Part shown: one piece after another, positions 27,601-40,493 of the stretch
Position numbering within the stretch: position 1 is the stretch's first letter
How the letters are laid out: each line of letters starts with the position of its first letter
Assembly (NCBI RefSeq): GCF_002078875.1
Contig: NC_034422.1
Span: 2,042,923 to 2,106,922 of the forward strand
Reading direction: 5' to 3'
DNA: 64,000 nucleotides
Source: Numida meleagris
Taxonomy: Eukaryota > Chordata > Aves > Galliformes > Numididae
The notes under the pieces: generated by a model
What the model saw: only the letters and a program-made list of their open reading frames with translations
What the model was told of the DNA's origin: nothing
The model's database searches: none
Translations under genes and position numbers: made by a program

Positions 27601-30600
27601 CAGGCACCAAGCACATCTGTCCCCAGATTTTCCCTCGTAAGGAAATCCCAATGGCGAGTTTTGCTGTCTCCTTCCTACGAGCAAGGAAATAACACGAGGA
27701 CTGCTGAAGCCGCAGGCCCAGCTCGCAGCAGGAAGGCAGGCCCCCTTCCCCCACACCAGCCCTGGGGCGTACACCGCAGGGGACAGCGGGGCTGAACGGA
27801 GGCCTCCGAACAGTTAAACAACCCCGTCAAAATGCAACCCCAGAACACCACAAAAACCTCCATACAGTTTTCTCTTTTGTTTTTAAACGTACTAAGCGCC
27901 GCTGAAACAGAGTTGCTACAGTGCTAGGATGGGGGGGAGGGGGTGCAGGAAAGAGAGGAACTTTTCATCAATTCCTTTTAAGGAGGATGATAGCTTTTGG
28001 TTTTGTTATTTTGTGAAACCAGCAATAATAATTAAAGGCAGAACACAAGTATGTCCAATTTGTCACACAACACCTGCAATCAGCTGAGTAAAAAACCCCC
28101 AGAACACACAAACGAGACTCCAAACCAAAAACCCTGCTGCTCAGCTCCTTCACTGCAAAGTATATTTCATGATTGTTTAATTAAAGTCATTTTTAGCTTT
28201 GCACGACTGCAATCACCAAACATTGTCTCCCTGTCAGCATTTGAGGGACTAACATACTGTTGCCAACAATTAGTACAAATCTGGCTGACATTGTTTTCTC
28301 TAAAAATAAACCATGCATGTTAAGAAGCTTGAGAACAAACATGCAAACAAGATTTTAGGATAACATTCTCCTTCTCAGTGGAAACACAGGGTCTACCAGG
28401 CACCTTTGCTGCTGGAGAAGTACCATCAGGATATGAACTGGAAGTTCTGGACAGTCTTGATTATGAAGCCTTCTCTCTTTCTACTCTGTTTCTTTCTAAG
28501 CAAAGGGAAGACATTAACACCAGTTTCTTGGCCAAAACCCATTTGGGAAAACTCCTGCCCCATCTGCAATGGCCTGAGAAGTGTGCAAGAAAACAGCCTC
28601 TGAAATTCTATTCCCTTGGAAAACTGACTTTTCTCAAGTATAAGCCACCAAGAAAAACAGCAACAGAATTGAAATAACCCCACAAACACATAAGCTACTT
28701 GTCTTGGCATAACACAATGGAAAACACAGCAAATGACAGCAGAGCAGCAAGGTCCCACACTGCAGAAAGTGAGGCTTTGCACAAACACAACAGCTATGGG
28801 CACAGAAATGAAGGAAAGATGCTGCCTACCTTCAGAAAGCCTCAGGCATGCAGAGATCTACAGAGAGATACCCTCACCTCCACTGCCAGCCCTTAAATGG
28901 GGTCTGGGAAGGGGAGGATCCTGGCTCCACCCCTTCTGGTCACTCAGGTGCATTGCATTGCATTGCCTGCACTTGAGCTCCCCTAGGCTGGCCCTGCCTT
29001 CCCACCAGGTGCTCCATCACTCCTTCAAGCCCTGACTCAGCATTTCCACTACACTTGGGAACAATACAATCCACTGAATTAAGAACATCTGAGCAGTAAG
29101 CATGCACTTCTAATTGCTCCTTTGCTCACCATCCCTCTTCAGCCTCAAGACCAAGCCATTAGCCCATGACAAGTTCCATCCCAGGTGTGGTAGATGCCCT
29201 ACGAAGAGGGTTAAACGCAACTTGCAGAGAGCAGAAATGACTATTCAGTTCTTCTGAGAAAATACCATTTTTTAAAATAAAGACTGAAACATCTGAAGTA
29301 AGAGAAGAAAGCAAGCTTGCTGCTGCCATTTACAAGTAAAGACAGGAAATCGAGAGGCTCAGTGGACCTAACTGGAAGATGAAGAGCAGATAAATTCTCC
29401 AGTTTGGCAGCCAGCATGTCCCATTCCCAGCACTCACCCAAGACCCGGCACGGAGGTTCCCCTGCCAAGCAGAGAATGGGCAGGCACTGAACACTAGATA
29501 CACTATGTCATTAGAAAACTAATGCTGGAAATCTTTACCAGACCCAAAAAGTTAACATTTTCTACTCAGCAGATACGAAGTCTATAGCTGCTTGTTTTAT
29601 ACCCTGTTCTCATCTCTGAAGGCTTTTATTCTCTAGAGCAAATTAATCAGGCAGCTTGTGTTCTATGTTCTTTTTCCAGGTCTGGCTCCTCTCTCGGCAT
29701 CTCTATTGATCTTCACTCAGTAATCCATTAGCAAAAGGTTTTGGAAATTTGCTGCTTTTATAGTTTCCAGAGAAAGCCAAGTCCAATTTAGGGGGATTGC
29801 CAGATTCAAGTTTGAGAGAGCAATTCATCAGGTGAAAGATCACCATTTTTCAAAACACAGCAATATACAAATCCCATTCCGCTGCTCACTCACATATGCC
29901 TGTGCATCTACTACTCAATGCTCCTTCTTGCACAGGAAGGCTTTAAAGGACCAGCAGTGAGAACTAGATTGAGAGAGAATGGATAAGAAAGCATCATGTG
30001 CCTACAGCCAGCAAAAAAAGAAACATTCACTGATGGATGCAAAGAAAACAGGAAAAAGATACAGAGAGAAGGATTGGAGGGTGACAATAATTCTAATAAG
30101 TAACAGCACACTCTTTAACAAATTATTTTTTCCTCAAGGCTTCACAAGGTCATCACTCTGACACACCCCCGTCAGGGTCTCTCTTCCTGCCTAGCCCAAT
30201 GAAGCCATGGCAGTGGAGAATATCAGTGTAACTTCAATGCATTTCTATCAGACATTTAGGTGTGTATACGCAAAAGCTGCCAGGCAGCCTGGCTTGCAGA
30301 ACAAGGGGATGAACCCATACTCAGGAGGAAGCTCTCCCCATTACAGAGCCGACACAGACTGCATAACGAGGTGCTTCCTTGCCCACACCACCACCACAAA
30401 CACAAGCCGCCTGCATATAGGAAAAAAAAAGTATATATAGTTTTCTTTAAATCCACCACCCATTCCACCTCCCCCTCACTTCATGCAGTGAAAACAGCTT
30501 CTGTCCAACTGTCACGTGAGATTTGAGCAGATATGACAAGAAAGGCGGCTTTGTGCAACTCCCTGCCGTTCCCCCAGCTATGATGCACAGGGAATGCAGA

Positions 30601-33600
30601 CAGAATGTGACGAGGCAGAGGAAGCAAACCAGCAGCACAACACTGCACGCGCTGACCACATTACCCACCACCGCTGCCTACCCCCCACGCTGTGCACCCA
30701 CCTGCTCGGCATGGATGCTTATTGGAAAGGCTTCAGCTAAAGAGCAGGAATCAAGTCCCAGTGGAGCATTTTTCCCATGGCAAGATTCTCTTTCAGCAGT
30801 GACCAAGTGGTCAGCAGGTACCGGAGGTTACGCAGCCCATGAGAAAGAGAACAGCACTGCACAGTAACTGCACTTTCCCCACTCGTTTGGGACCCAAGAG
30901 GCCTGCAGATTCCCAGCAGCCCAGTGTTCATAGTACTTTCCCAAAGCCTTGGAGATATACTGTCTCAAAACCAGGAGGGAACGACCCACAGCACAACAAA
31001 GATGATGAGCTGCTTCTGTGGCAGGGGCTGCAGAGACCAACAGCCCATAAAGAACACAGCCTGCAAGAGGGGCTGCCTTCAGTATTCCATCTTCTCAAGA
31101 TTAAAATAAATTCTGAATCTTGTCACCAGAAGCTTTAAGACGGCAGACCCATTAGAGAGGAGACTCTTCTAGCAGTTACAAAACCACACTCCAAGGCCAC
31201 CAAGCCACCTTTCCCCTCCAAAATCTTCAGCATCCACACAAACCTCATCCCCCCAAATCCTCCAGTATTTACACAGTAACCAGAAGAGCTGTGGGCCAGA
31301 GAAGAAAACTCCTGTGCCTGTAGAGCAGCATTACTTGGCAGCCCTCTGGCATGCGAGACGCAGAAATCCCAAGGGCAGCACATGCTGATAGGAATCTGCT
31401 CCGGGCAGCTCCGCAGAGCTCTCATGCTGCGGGAATTCCCAGTGCTGCAGCAGTGCCCGAGCCAGGTAGGCTGGAGGAATTCAACAGCATTTTACAGAAC
31501 CAAGCAGAGGAAAGAAAGGGTTAGTGGAGAAAGCAATAATCAAGAGCAGCCTATTGCCTGATGCCTGCACTGTCTAAGCTAAGGACTGGGAAGGGCAAGG
31601 AGAAAGGAATTTTGCTAACTAAATCCTAAGAATATAGAAGAAAGTGGGGGAGGAGAGAACGACGACAACCATTCGATGTTTAGCAGCAGCAGATGCCTGT
31701 TTACCCTTACAGTAACAAAAATTCACAGCTACCAAACAGGTGGAAAGAAGACCCTTTTAAAAGGAACAGCTGAGAGATTGACTTGAGAATGAGAAAAAGC
31801 TCATTCTGAAGGAGTGAAAAGCTCTACCCCTTGTAGCTATTTGTAGCTAGCAGAATACACTGGATTTCTTGCCTTTATCACCACAAACAAGAGCCTGTTT
31901 GTAATGTAAAGCTGCAAGTTACACGGCCAGTACCAGTGTCTGTTCCTTTATACTTCATCTCCCAATTTTATCATAAACAAACACACAGCTTACGGTTGCC
32001 TATAAATTTCATCCTCAAACTCTTCAGAACAAAACACCATGTACTTTAATCTTAATGTACTTCCTATCAAAAAAGATCCTGCATGCAGGGCTTACAACTA
32101 CTAAGCAGTAGAAGTGCCGTGAGATAAGTTATCCTTGTTTTACAGAAGAAACAGAGGAACAGAGATTATATAACTTATCTAGAGAAGGAGGGGGGGGTGG
32201 TAAAAGCATGACCTGCCCCATTTTCAACTCTGATTTTTCCAGTCCCCCAAGCTGTGCTGAAATTGCTTTGGAGGGGCTCCTCAGCAGCTACTGGAACAAA
32301 AATTTGCTGAAATGAAGCTCGACAGCCAGTTTTAATAAAACTTCTTGCATGATGATTTCAATATTCACAACGTGAAAAGCCTCACAAGTTAAAACAGCTC
32401 AGATAACTCAAAATGAGGTGCCTGTGCACCTGTAATTATTCGTACAGTATGTTTTTACACAAAACCAGGAGACTTCACAGGTGCTCCGTTTGAAAACCAT
32501 ATGGTGCGACCAGGGGTCAGTCCCAAAAGAACAGGCAAAGGAGCAAACAGGAGTTTGCAAAAAAACCTAAGACAGGTCCAGTTGTTTCATGTACATGGCA
32601 GAGAGGAAATACATATGCTCACACATGTACGTGCACGCACATACACTGTTACAGCCAGAATATGATGCAAACCAAGGAACGCCTTCAGCTACCTGCCAAG
32701 GCTGGTCACGCCATGCAGACAGGTGGATACAGCAGCCTCCCCAGAACCTGCCTTCTACTGCACGAGTTGATTATCAGTCTAAGATCACCTTGCCACTTAC
32801 AAGAAAATAAAGATATGAATTCCTTAAAATACATCTCAATTTACTGCCTGTATTCCTTGAACACAACATAAAGCTGCTACGTGCTGGATGAGGCATTGTT
32901 TTACAGACCCTGAACAGGGTTACATTTATAATAGCCTCTACCTCTCATCCAAAGAGCAAAGGCTTAAAGAGTTTAAATTTGGCATAGCAAGCTACTTGCA
33001 TACACATTAAATAATTTATTTGCTATGATGTTGCAAGATACTGTTTTATTAGCTTAATTTGTCTTTAGCAGCACTGGAGACCGAGGTAACTACAGCTGAG
33101 TAGCTGGAGCCCATATGAAAAAAATGGCTTTTTTAAAAGAGTATCTTGCAATCCCTGCATTTGCAAACTGCTTTTTATTTGTTTGTTTTTAAAAAGACTT
33201 GCTTATTTGAAGCAAATGGAGCTTTAAGAAGCTAGCTGACTGTTGGAAAATATTTTAGACCATTTCTCCACTTCAAAGAGCGTTCATATCAGAGATTCTA
33301 CAAAGTCCACAGCATGCTAAATTGACACAAATCCCAGACAGAAACAGAGCTTATATTTAACCTAATAGCAAAATACAGCTATCTGAATTATTAATATTGT
33401 TCAAATTAAGATTGCACTTAGCTCTCTAGGTGTACAGTATTAAATCAAATAACCATTTTGTTAATTTGCAGCACACCCATGTAGCCAAGATCCAAATCAG
33501 GGAGAAGACAGGGAAACTCGGCGCCAGCGAAGGCAGAGTTATGACACCGACTTCAAGGAGGCAGGACTTCACCCTCGGCACTCCACACTGCTTCAGTTTA

Positions 33601-36600
33601 ATGTTCCTTCTTTCCCCCAGCTCTTTTTCCCTTCCTATCTCTTATGAAATGCACTGACGCTCCAGCGAGTTCCCAGCCCTTGAACAGCATGTTCTCAAGC
33701 TATGCAGCAGAGAACGCCAATACAAATGAAATCTGTGTTGCAGGTTCCACAGAGCTGGGACCGCTTTACATGGCCCTGTCACACGTTTACAAAAAGAACA
33801 AGAAAAGACTACAATAAAGTGAGCCATCTTGTCTACTGCAAGAGCAAAAAGGCTTTGAGAGTGGAAAATACCAGGCAGCTCATTGTAATCCTTAATGCTG
33901 AATCTCTCATCCACGTATTTTGCTTCCTGCTCCCAGCGAGCACCAAGCAGACCAGACCGAAACTCGACATCAGATCTACACGAAACGCTGTGCCTAATCT
34001 GCAAACCAGTTACCATGACTGCACATGCAAATTGGTCAGATAAAAGCCAGTCAGAGGAATAATTGGCTATTTGGAGGTACAAAATGACTAATCTATCACA
34101 GCCACCACATAAGTGTTTTTCCCTCCACTTCATAATTGCACCACTTAATTCCCCAAGTCCAGCCTAATATTTGGGATGCGATCTGGAGCAGCAAATGCAC
34201 TAACGAAGCGGAAGCAGCCAGGGTCTGCTCAGAGCCCCACAGCCACAGCAGCATGAGCACAGCCACTCTGCCCGCATCCTAGCGGCGCTACAGAACACCA
34301 GCCCATCCCGCTGGTTTCAAACACACCTTGGTACAAAATGACAGACCCTCTGAAAAGCAGAGAAAGCCATCAGCACTGAGAAGCTCAGCTCAGGTCTCGC
34401 TCCTGCTGTCTGTGCCGCCACCTCCCCTTGGAGGCACAGGTGCCCCCTCCAAACAGAACATCTTCAACAGCTGACCCTCAGCATCACATTGCCGATGATA
34501 TTCTTACAAACACTGACTTCTAAAAATCATAACTTTGCAGAACTTTAATGTTTTCTTATCAACCAGAAGTTTGGCACAAGCATTCTGAAGAACCACAGCT
34601 CTCCAGGAACTTTGATTCAATGCTCTCGTTGCTCCAACCAGTTTCATTCCAGGTCCTTACGGATGAAGCAGGAGCAAAGCATTAGTCACCTTCCTTCACT
34701 GTGAAACAACAGAGACTGGGGACAAATTATTCCCTTACTGGCAAGCACCAAGACTGGCTAGCTTCAGCTTTAAGGCCACTTTAACTCAGCTCCAACTGTT
34801 TCATTGCTAGTAGGACTCAATTTTTAATACTTTCTTTGTGAGACATGAAATTAAATCAGCTAAGGCAGACTTTTAGAAGAATACAAGAGCAATATGAAGG
34901 GAAACAATTCACACAACACAATCTGAGTCTTTAATAAAAACAGACAACTCTATTCATTGGTTCTGTAGACCAGAAAGAAACCTAACTCAGTTCCCTTATG
35001 GCATCGGGTTTACCTGTGCAGACGGCAACGAGCCATTGCACAGCCACGCTTTGCTACCAGGGTAACTGCTTGGGGCAGGGGTTCACAGGTCTAACACCGA
35101 AGCATGGCCTTGGCAGCTCTGATTACACATCACACGTGCAGCTATAACAGAGAACATGATTTTCCATCCTGCACAGAACCTGCTTTAAGCACACAGGCAG
35201 CACTTGCATTCCTGATTGAGCTGTAAGCTATTGCCTGTCAGCTAATAAACAGAAAGCCATGCTGTGGGCCTGCCTACCAGCCCAGGGCAGCGCAGAGCAG
35301 CCTGTACAAAGCCTCACACTCGACTGCTTAGGCTTCAAGGATGCCATGCCAACAAGCTTTCTATTAAACACTTCAACAACGCAGGAAAGTTCAAGCCTTC
35401 AATGTTTTCCTTTCTAGGCACAGAGAAAATGGATCAGTTGCTAGCAGTGAATTGCTTCCCTATGCTTCAGGCATTCCCATCTGTATCTTCATTTCTATCT
35501 AGACCATTTGTATTCAACCTCCTAGTTTCACGTTCTTGCTGCCCTCCTTAACAGAGGCAAAAAGGCAGCCATGAGCCCACGACCAGCAAAACCTGAGATT
35601 GCTGAGGACAGCTCACAGCTCCTTACAGCCAAGCTCCAGGTATGCCCCACCAGCGAGCTGGGGTCCCGGCCAGCCGTCCCCCTGCACCAGGGGCTGCAGC
35701 CTGGCCCAGTGGCTCTCTCCCATGCCAGGTGCCTTCTGATCTCCTCTCCTTGTGTTTTCTGATGAATCCGTATGCACCGCTGGAGATGGGATTTGGCATG
35801 CGTGCTCAGATTTAAAACCCCTCTGCCCACACATGCTAATCCTGTGTGGCAACCCACTTTGCCACACATGACCTCCACTGGCATGATTTGACAAGGTCAA
35901 TCACTACTATGCCACAGAGGTTACTTGTGCTCCCTGAAGTTTCCAATGTGCACACAAGAAGGTTCCTCCCCCTCTGTTAATGCAATTAAATGCTTTTTAT
36001 TTAGAAATTTGCACAATTCCTGTGCAATTTTCTCACCCTCCCCACACAACCAGCTTCCATTAAAACCATTTTCGGCAGCGGAGTCATCTTTTAGCTGGGC
36101 TCAAACACTGATCTTATCCTCCCAACACTTTCTTCAATCCCTCCGTGGGATTACAGCAAGGAAAAGTGACACTGATGAGAAGAGCTGCTTCTTCCCCCAC
36201 TCTCTGGATTTAATATTCAGAATGCACTTCTCCTTTATACAGCACAAGCACCAGAAAAAAAGCTGAGGAGGAAAGAAAGGAGGAAAAAAGAAGGCTAAAA
36301 AGAAAGAATTCTTGTGTAAACTGAGCTGTAGAGGCCATTTACAGACTGAACTACTTTTAACCTTCTGCCATCAGCAGGGTTAGACACCTCTTTCACTTGA
36401 AGCACCTGGCCAAGCACAAACAAGAGACTCTTTCTCCCCGTCACATTGAAATTAATCAGTAAAAGCAAGGTGGAAATTGGGTTTTCAGAGTAATTAAATT
36501 GCTTTGAGCTTTTTTCTTTCCTAGTAACCCATTCCCATCAGTCCCCACATTTGGCCACCTCAGCCCAACTCCACAAGCTGAACTGAAACCAGTACGGAAA

Positions 36601-39600
36601 GCACCGGTGCAGCAGCATCGCCATCCTACACCGCCTGTCACTGTCTGCGGATCCACCACCCAGGTGACCCAAACCGTGGGATGAACCTGGCCACAGCCCC
36701 ACTGCAGAGGCTCAAGCCACATCAGCAGAGTGGCCTTTCATTCTCTCCCCTTGTGCCAGCAGAAATTCTGGTGCTGGCACACAGGAGGCAACAGGGCCAG
36801 GCAGGAAAGGACCATCCCCTGCAGCAAAGGCAGACAGCAATGTCAGATCGCAGCCACTGCTGGGCCTTCCTGCTACTGCACGGTGGGAATTCCCAGGCAG
36901 CACAGACACCCAACAGGGCAGCTCTGCACAAGGCTACCTGCCAACAGCACAGGGACGGAGCCATGGAACAAAAGGGAAAATAAGGTCAAAGCAACAACAA
37001 AAAAGAAAACACAAAACGAGAAGCAGCCGAGATGAGAGAGATGACAGATACAGACGCGGACGTGAAAAACCCCAACAGGCTGCTCGTTAGCGCTGAAGTC
37101 GAGCACATGGAAAATGAGAAGAATTTACTTCTTCCTCAGCCGGAATGTTTGCATAATTGTCACTTTCAATTTTACATAATTCCTTTTTCTACACATTTGT
37201 TTCATGTCTAGGCCACCATGCATGAAATAAATCCCTGTATTGGAGCACGGCCTGTCTACACAACACACAGCACCGAGGAGCTCGGGTTTCCCATTTATTC
37301 CCCTATTACGTTCCAAGCAGGTGTGAACAATGCTTTATCGGAGCTAACACAGAATCAGCCACACAGATATCTGCCCAGCCGGGACCTGTTTGCCTAGGCA
37401 GATTTTTCTCAAACCATAAAGCAAAGTGACTAATTACTTTAGCATTAGTCAGATGCCATTTTCCCCTTCACTCCAAAGGGCACACGGAACCCGGGATAAG
37501 CACTGCACCAACAGGTAATGCGGTCTGAAGTTGGAGGGTGTTTGTTTTTATTCAAAATTACACGCATCACTTTGGGTATAGGCTCAATTTTCTTGGTGTT
37601 TAGTGCTGATGCCCTGGTGTCCTATTATAAAAGCTGCATTACAAACCCAGATACAGAAATATCAACCCTAATTAGGTCTTTTAGAAACACATTTTTTAAA
37701 ACACTTTAGAGAAAAATCTACATCAAAAAGTGGGGGCAAAGGACGAACATCCAACATTAAGAGGAGCAGCGCTAAGTAACCGGGCACTCCATCTCATTCT
37801 TTAATTAATGAGACAAGCCATTTCCGTGGCCATAATCTAAAGGGAATAACACACTGTCTTTATTCAGGCTAAATAAAATAGAAAACAAAGATTAAATGCT
37901 GTTAAACACAGACGATATTTAAAGTTAATTCAGCTTTAAAACTTGACAACACGTTATTAGAGGAACTAGATAGCCTAAAAAAAAATAAAAATAAAAATCT
38001 GTACGTCACTGCAAAGACTTTACCTTATAATTCAGCTGTAACCCAAACCTGCATCCCCAGGAGATGTGGATGTTCCCAGCTGGGAAGTAGGAGCCACGGG
38101 ATGTCAGTTCACTGATCAGGAAGATGTCCGACCTGTTTCTCTTTCCTTCTCCAGCTCGGGAATACGTTACAAGACAGCTGCGTTGGCTCTTTTTGACATG
38201 CCTCCATCACCAGAAAGATGTAGCCAGCTGTATGCCCAGCCCGGGGGAGAGCACCAGCCAGGCTGCCATCAGCAGGGCAGCTTCACACCACGGCTGGCCC
38301 TTCCCAGCCCCAAAATAAAGGCAGGGATGCTCCAGTACTGTTGCTAAAACACACCACGCTCTCTCTTCCCCCAGGCTTGTATTCTTATTGGCATGCTTTT
38401 TGTGTCTTGGTTTGTGCTGTAGGCACAGACTCATTATTCCTACAGTATTCAGCTGAGACCGAGTGAAGAATCACATTTTGCTTATGTTCTCAACCTCGCA
38501 AAGGTACTACTTTGAAAAACACCAGTGACTTCAGCTGCTAAACATTTATAAACAGGGAACGGGAATTTTAACATACACATGCACAGAGGGAGGGAGATGT
38601 AAAAGAACAAAAAGAATTCATGTATCGCTTGAGACAAAAATCTATTCCTCCATCTCAGCACTTGTTCCTTTTTTCCCAGGCAAGTGCACTGAAACAGTGA
38701 AAATTCACTTGCTGTAATGAGCAGAAAATCAGAATTACATAAAAATCAGAGTGCGAAAAAGAAAAAACAATGCTGGAGAGGTGCATTTGCTTGCAAGATG
38801 CGTTCCACGAGAAGCTGCTCACTCACTAGCCCTGACACTGGAGCAACACAGCACATTCCAGTGCTCCAGACAAATAACGCTGAGCCCACAGCACAGGGGA
38901 GGCAGCTGGAGGGCTGCAGCACAGAGCCTAGGACCCGCAGCCCTGAGCACAGAGGTGCCAGCCCCGAGCTCACCCCAGCATTGTCAGGGTGCTCCTCAGG
39001 GCATTGCATGGCTGAAGTGAAGAACCCAAAGATGTGCACTCTGAAAACAGCTGCTTCCCCCATCCCCAGCTTCAGAAATAATTCTTGGGAAGCATTTAGG
39101 AAAACAAACTACCCACAGTTGTTTATCTGAGCTCATGATCTGGGAACATACTTTACATATAGGCCCTTGTTACACTAGATCACAACCTCTGCATTGGAAA
39201 TGGCACATTCTGTATCTGCCAAAACACAAGCTCATTTCTTAGAACCGAAGGTCCGATGCTAACATGTGGCTCTGGAAAACCTCATCTCCAACAGTTGCTG
39301 AAAAGATCACCTTTCCACAAAAAGACCCGGTGACAAGGACCTCAGGGCCCTGCTCTGTGCCCGCGGGGCCAGCAGGCAATGGTAAATGGGCTGGAGTGGG
39401 TTTATCAGCACGTCCAATGTAATCAGCAGCATTACCACACACCCATTATAATGAATGTACAGACATCTGTGGAGCGTGATGGACGAGCTGATAGCAGGCA
39501 TGTTATAGAATCCATCTGGTTGGAAAACCATTGTCATTTTCAGCTAAAAATCACATTAGCAAACTTATATCACAACTTGGTGCTATTTAGCTTCAGACTA

Positions 39601-40380
39601 GAATCCCAGAGCAAATGCTATTCTTTTTCCTGTAGAGAATCTTGCAAAATATTCAGTAACGTGACACTAATAGCAGCAAGATTTTTTCCCCCTTCTTAAT
39701 GCACCAAATGCTTTAGTAATTCTGAGAAAAAAAAAGGAAGGAGATTTTTGCCTATCTTGCAAGAAAACCTCTCTTGAGATATGGGTCTGTTCTGCATCAG
39801 GAGAGTTCCCTTGTAACCACATGAATGAGCGCTTCTAGGAGAAGCAAGACTATAAATCCAGGGCACCAGTAAGGAAAAGCTGAAGCCTGGGAGAACTTTA
39901 GCTCCTCAACTCCAGACCTGCGTTTCAGGGGAAACTGAAGCTTGGGAAAATCTAACGCTGAGTTTCCACATGCTAGGGGCTAAAGGAGAGCCAAGGGCCG
40001 CCAGGGCAGGGGACAGCATCCCCACGGCTCCGAGCACCGCAGGGACAGGCTCTGCCCAAACTCCGGCAGGAAGCCCGTGGCCGAGTCAGAAAGAAAACCC
40101 CATTATCTCGCCTTCCGGTCCCCTCTGCTAACCGCCAGACCACAGAACACTTTTATTGCAGGATAACCTTACAACAAATAGCTATTTTCTGTTAGCAGAA
40201 AACCCGCTCTGTAGTTTTACTTTTAACATTCATTTATACTCTGACTCCATAGGAATGCAAGCCAGTCCTGTGACACAGCATAAACAACGTCTCCCTCCTT
40301 TCCATGTCCCAGTTTTATTAAGTAATCCCCATAAAAGCAATTACTGAGCTTAGCACTGAAAAATAACCAGAAAAAAAGCG
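15641..40380. other. Intronic, no gene recognised
   Basis: Almost 25 kb of mixed sequence. It contains a 17-base C run (16122-16138), a YY1-like CCAAGATGGCC near 24674-24684, a 7-G/5-G run at about 27930-27942, and an octamer ATGCAAAT at 34025-34032. The longest open frame (247 codons, plus strand, 23706-24449) shows no domain or conserved-looking segment. AT-rich stretches around 33000-33450 and 37400-38040 resemble conserved non-coding DNA in composition only. Confidence 0.5.
16122..16138. repeat. Poly-C tract (17 C)
   Basis: An uninterrupted run of 17 C on the plus strand, so G17 on the transcribed-sense minus strand. The intron RNA would carry a G-quadruplex-capable run here. Its length may be inaccurate in the assembly. 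Confidence 0.85.
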
Positions 40381-40402
40381 ACAGCAAATTCTGTGTATGT
40401 TC

Positions 40403-40493
40403 ATTTGCATATGGATTCCCTCCCTCCCCCTTTCTAAGGTTTTTGCCATGAGGTCTTTTATGTCTCTTTCAATAATCATATAATTATATGATT
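40403..40493. promoter_or_regulatory. Octamer site plus perfect 20-bp AT palindrome
   Basis: An exact octamer ATTTGCAT (40403-40410) lies about 60 bp from a perfect 20-bp palindrome (40474-40493) with half-site AATCATATAA and an AATTA-type centre. POU factors bind octamers and homeodomain dimers bind ATTA/TAAT-type palindromes, so this pair is a plausible enhancer core within intron 1. Conservation cannot be judged here. Confidence 0.4.
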
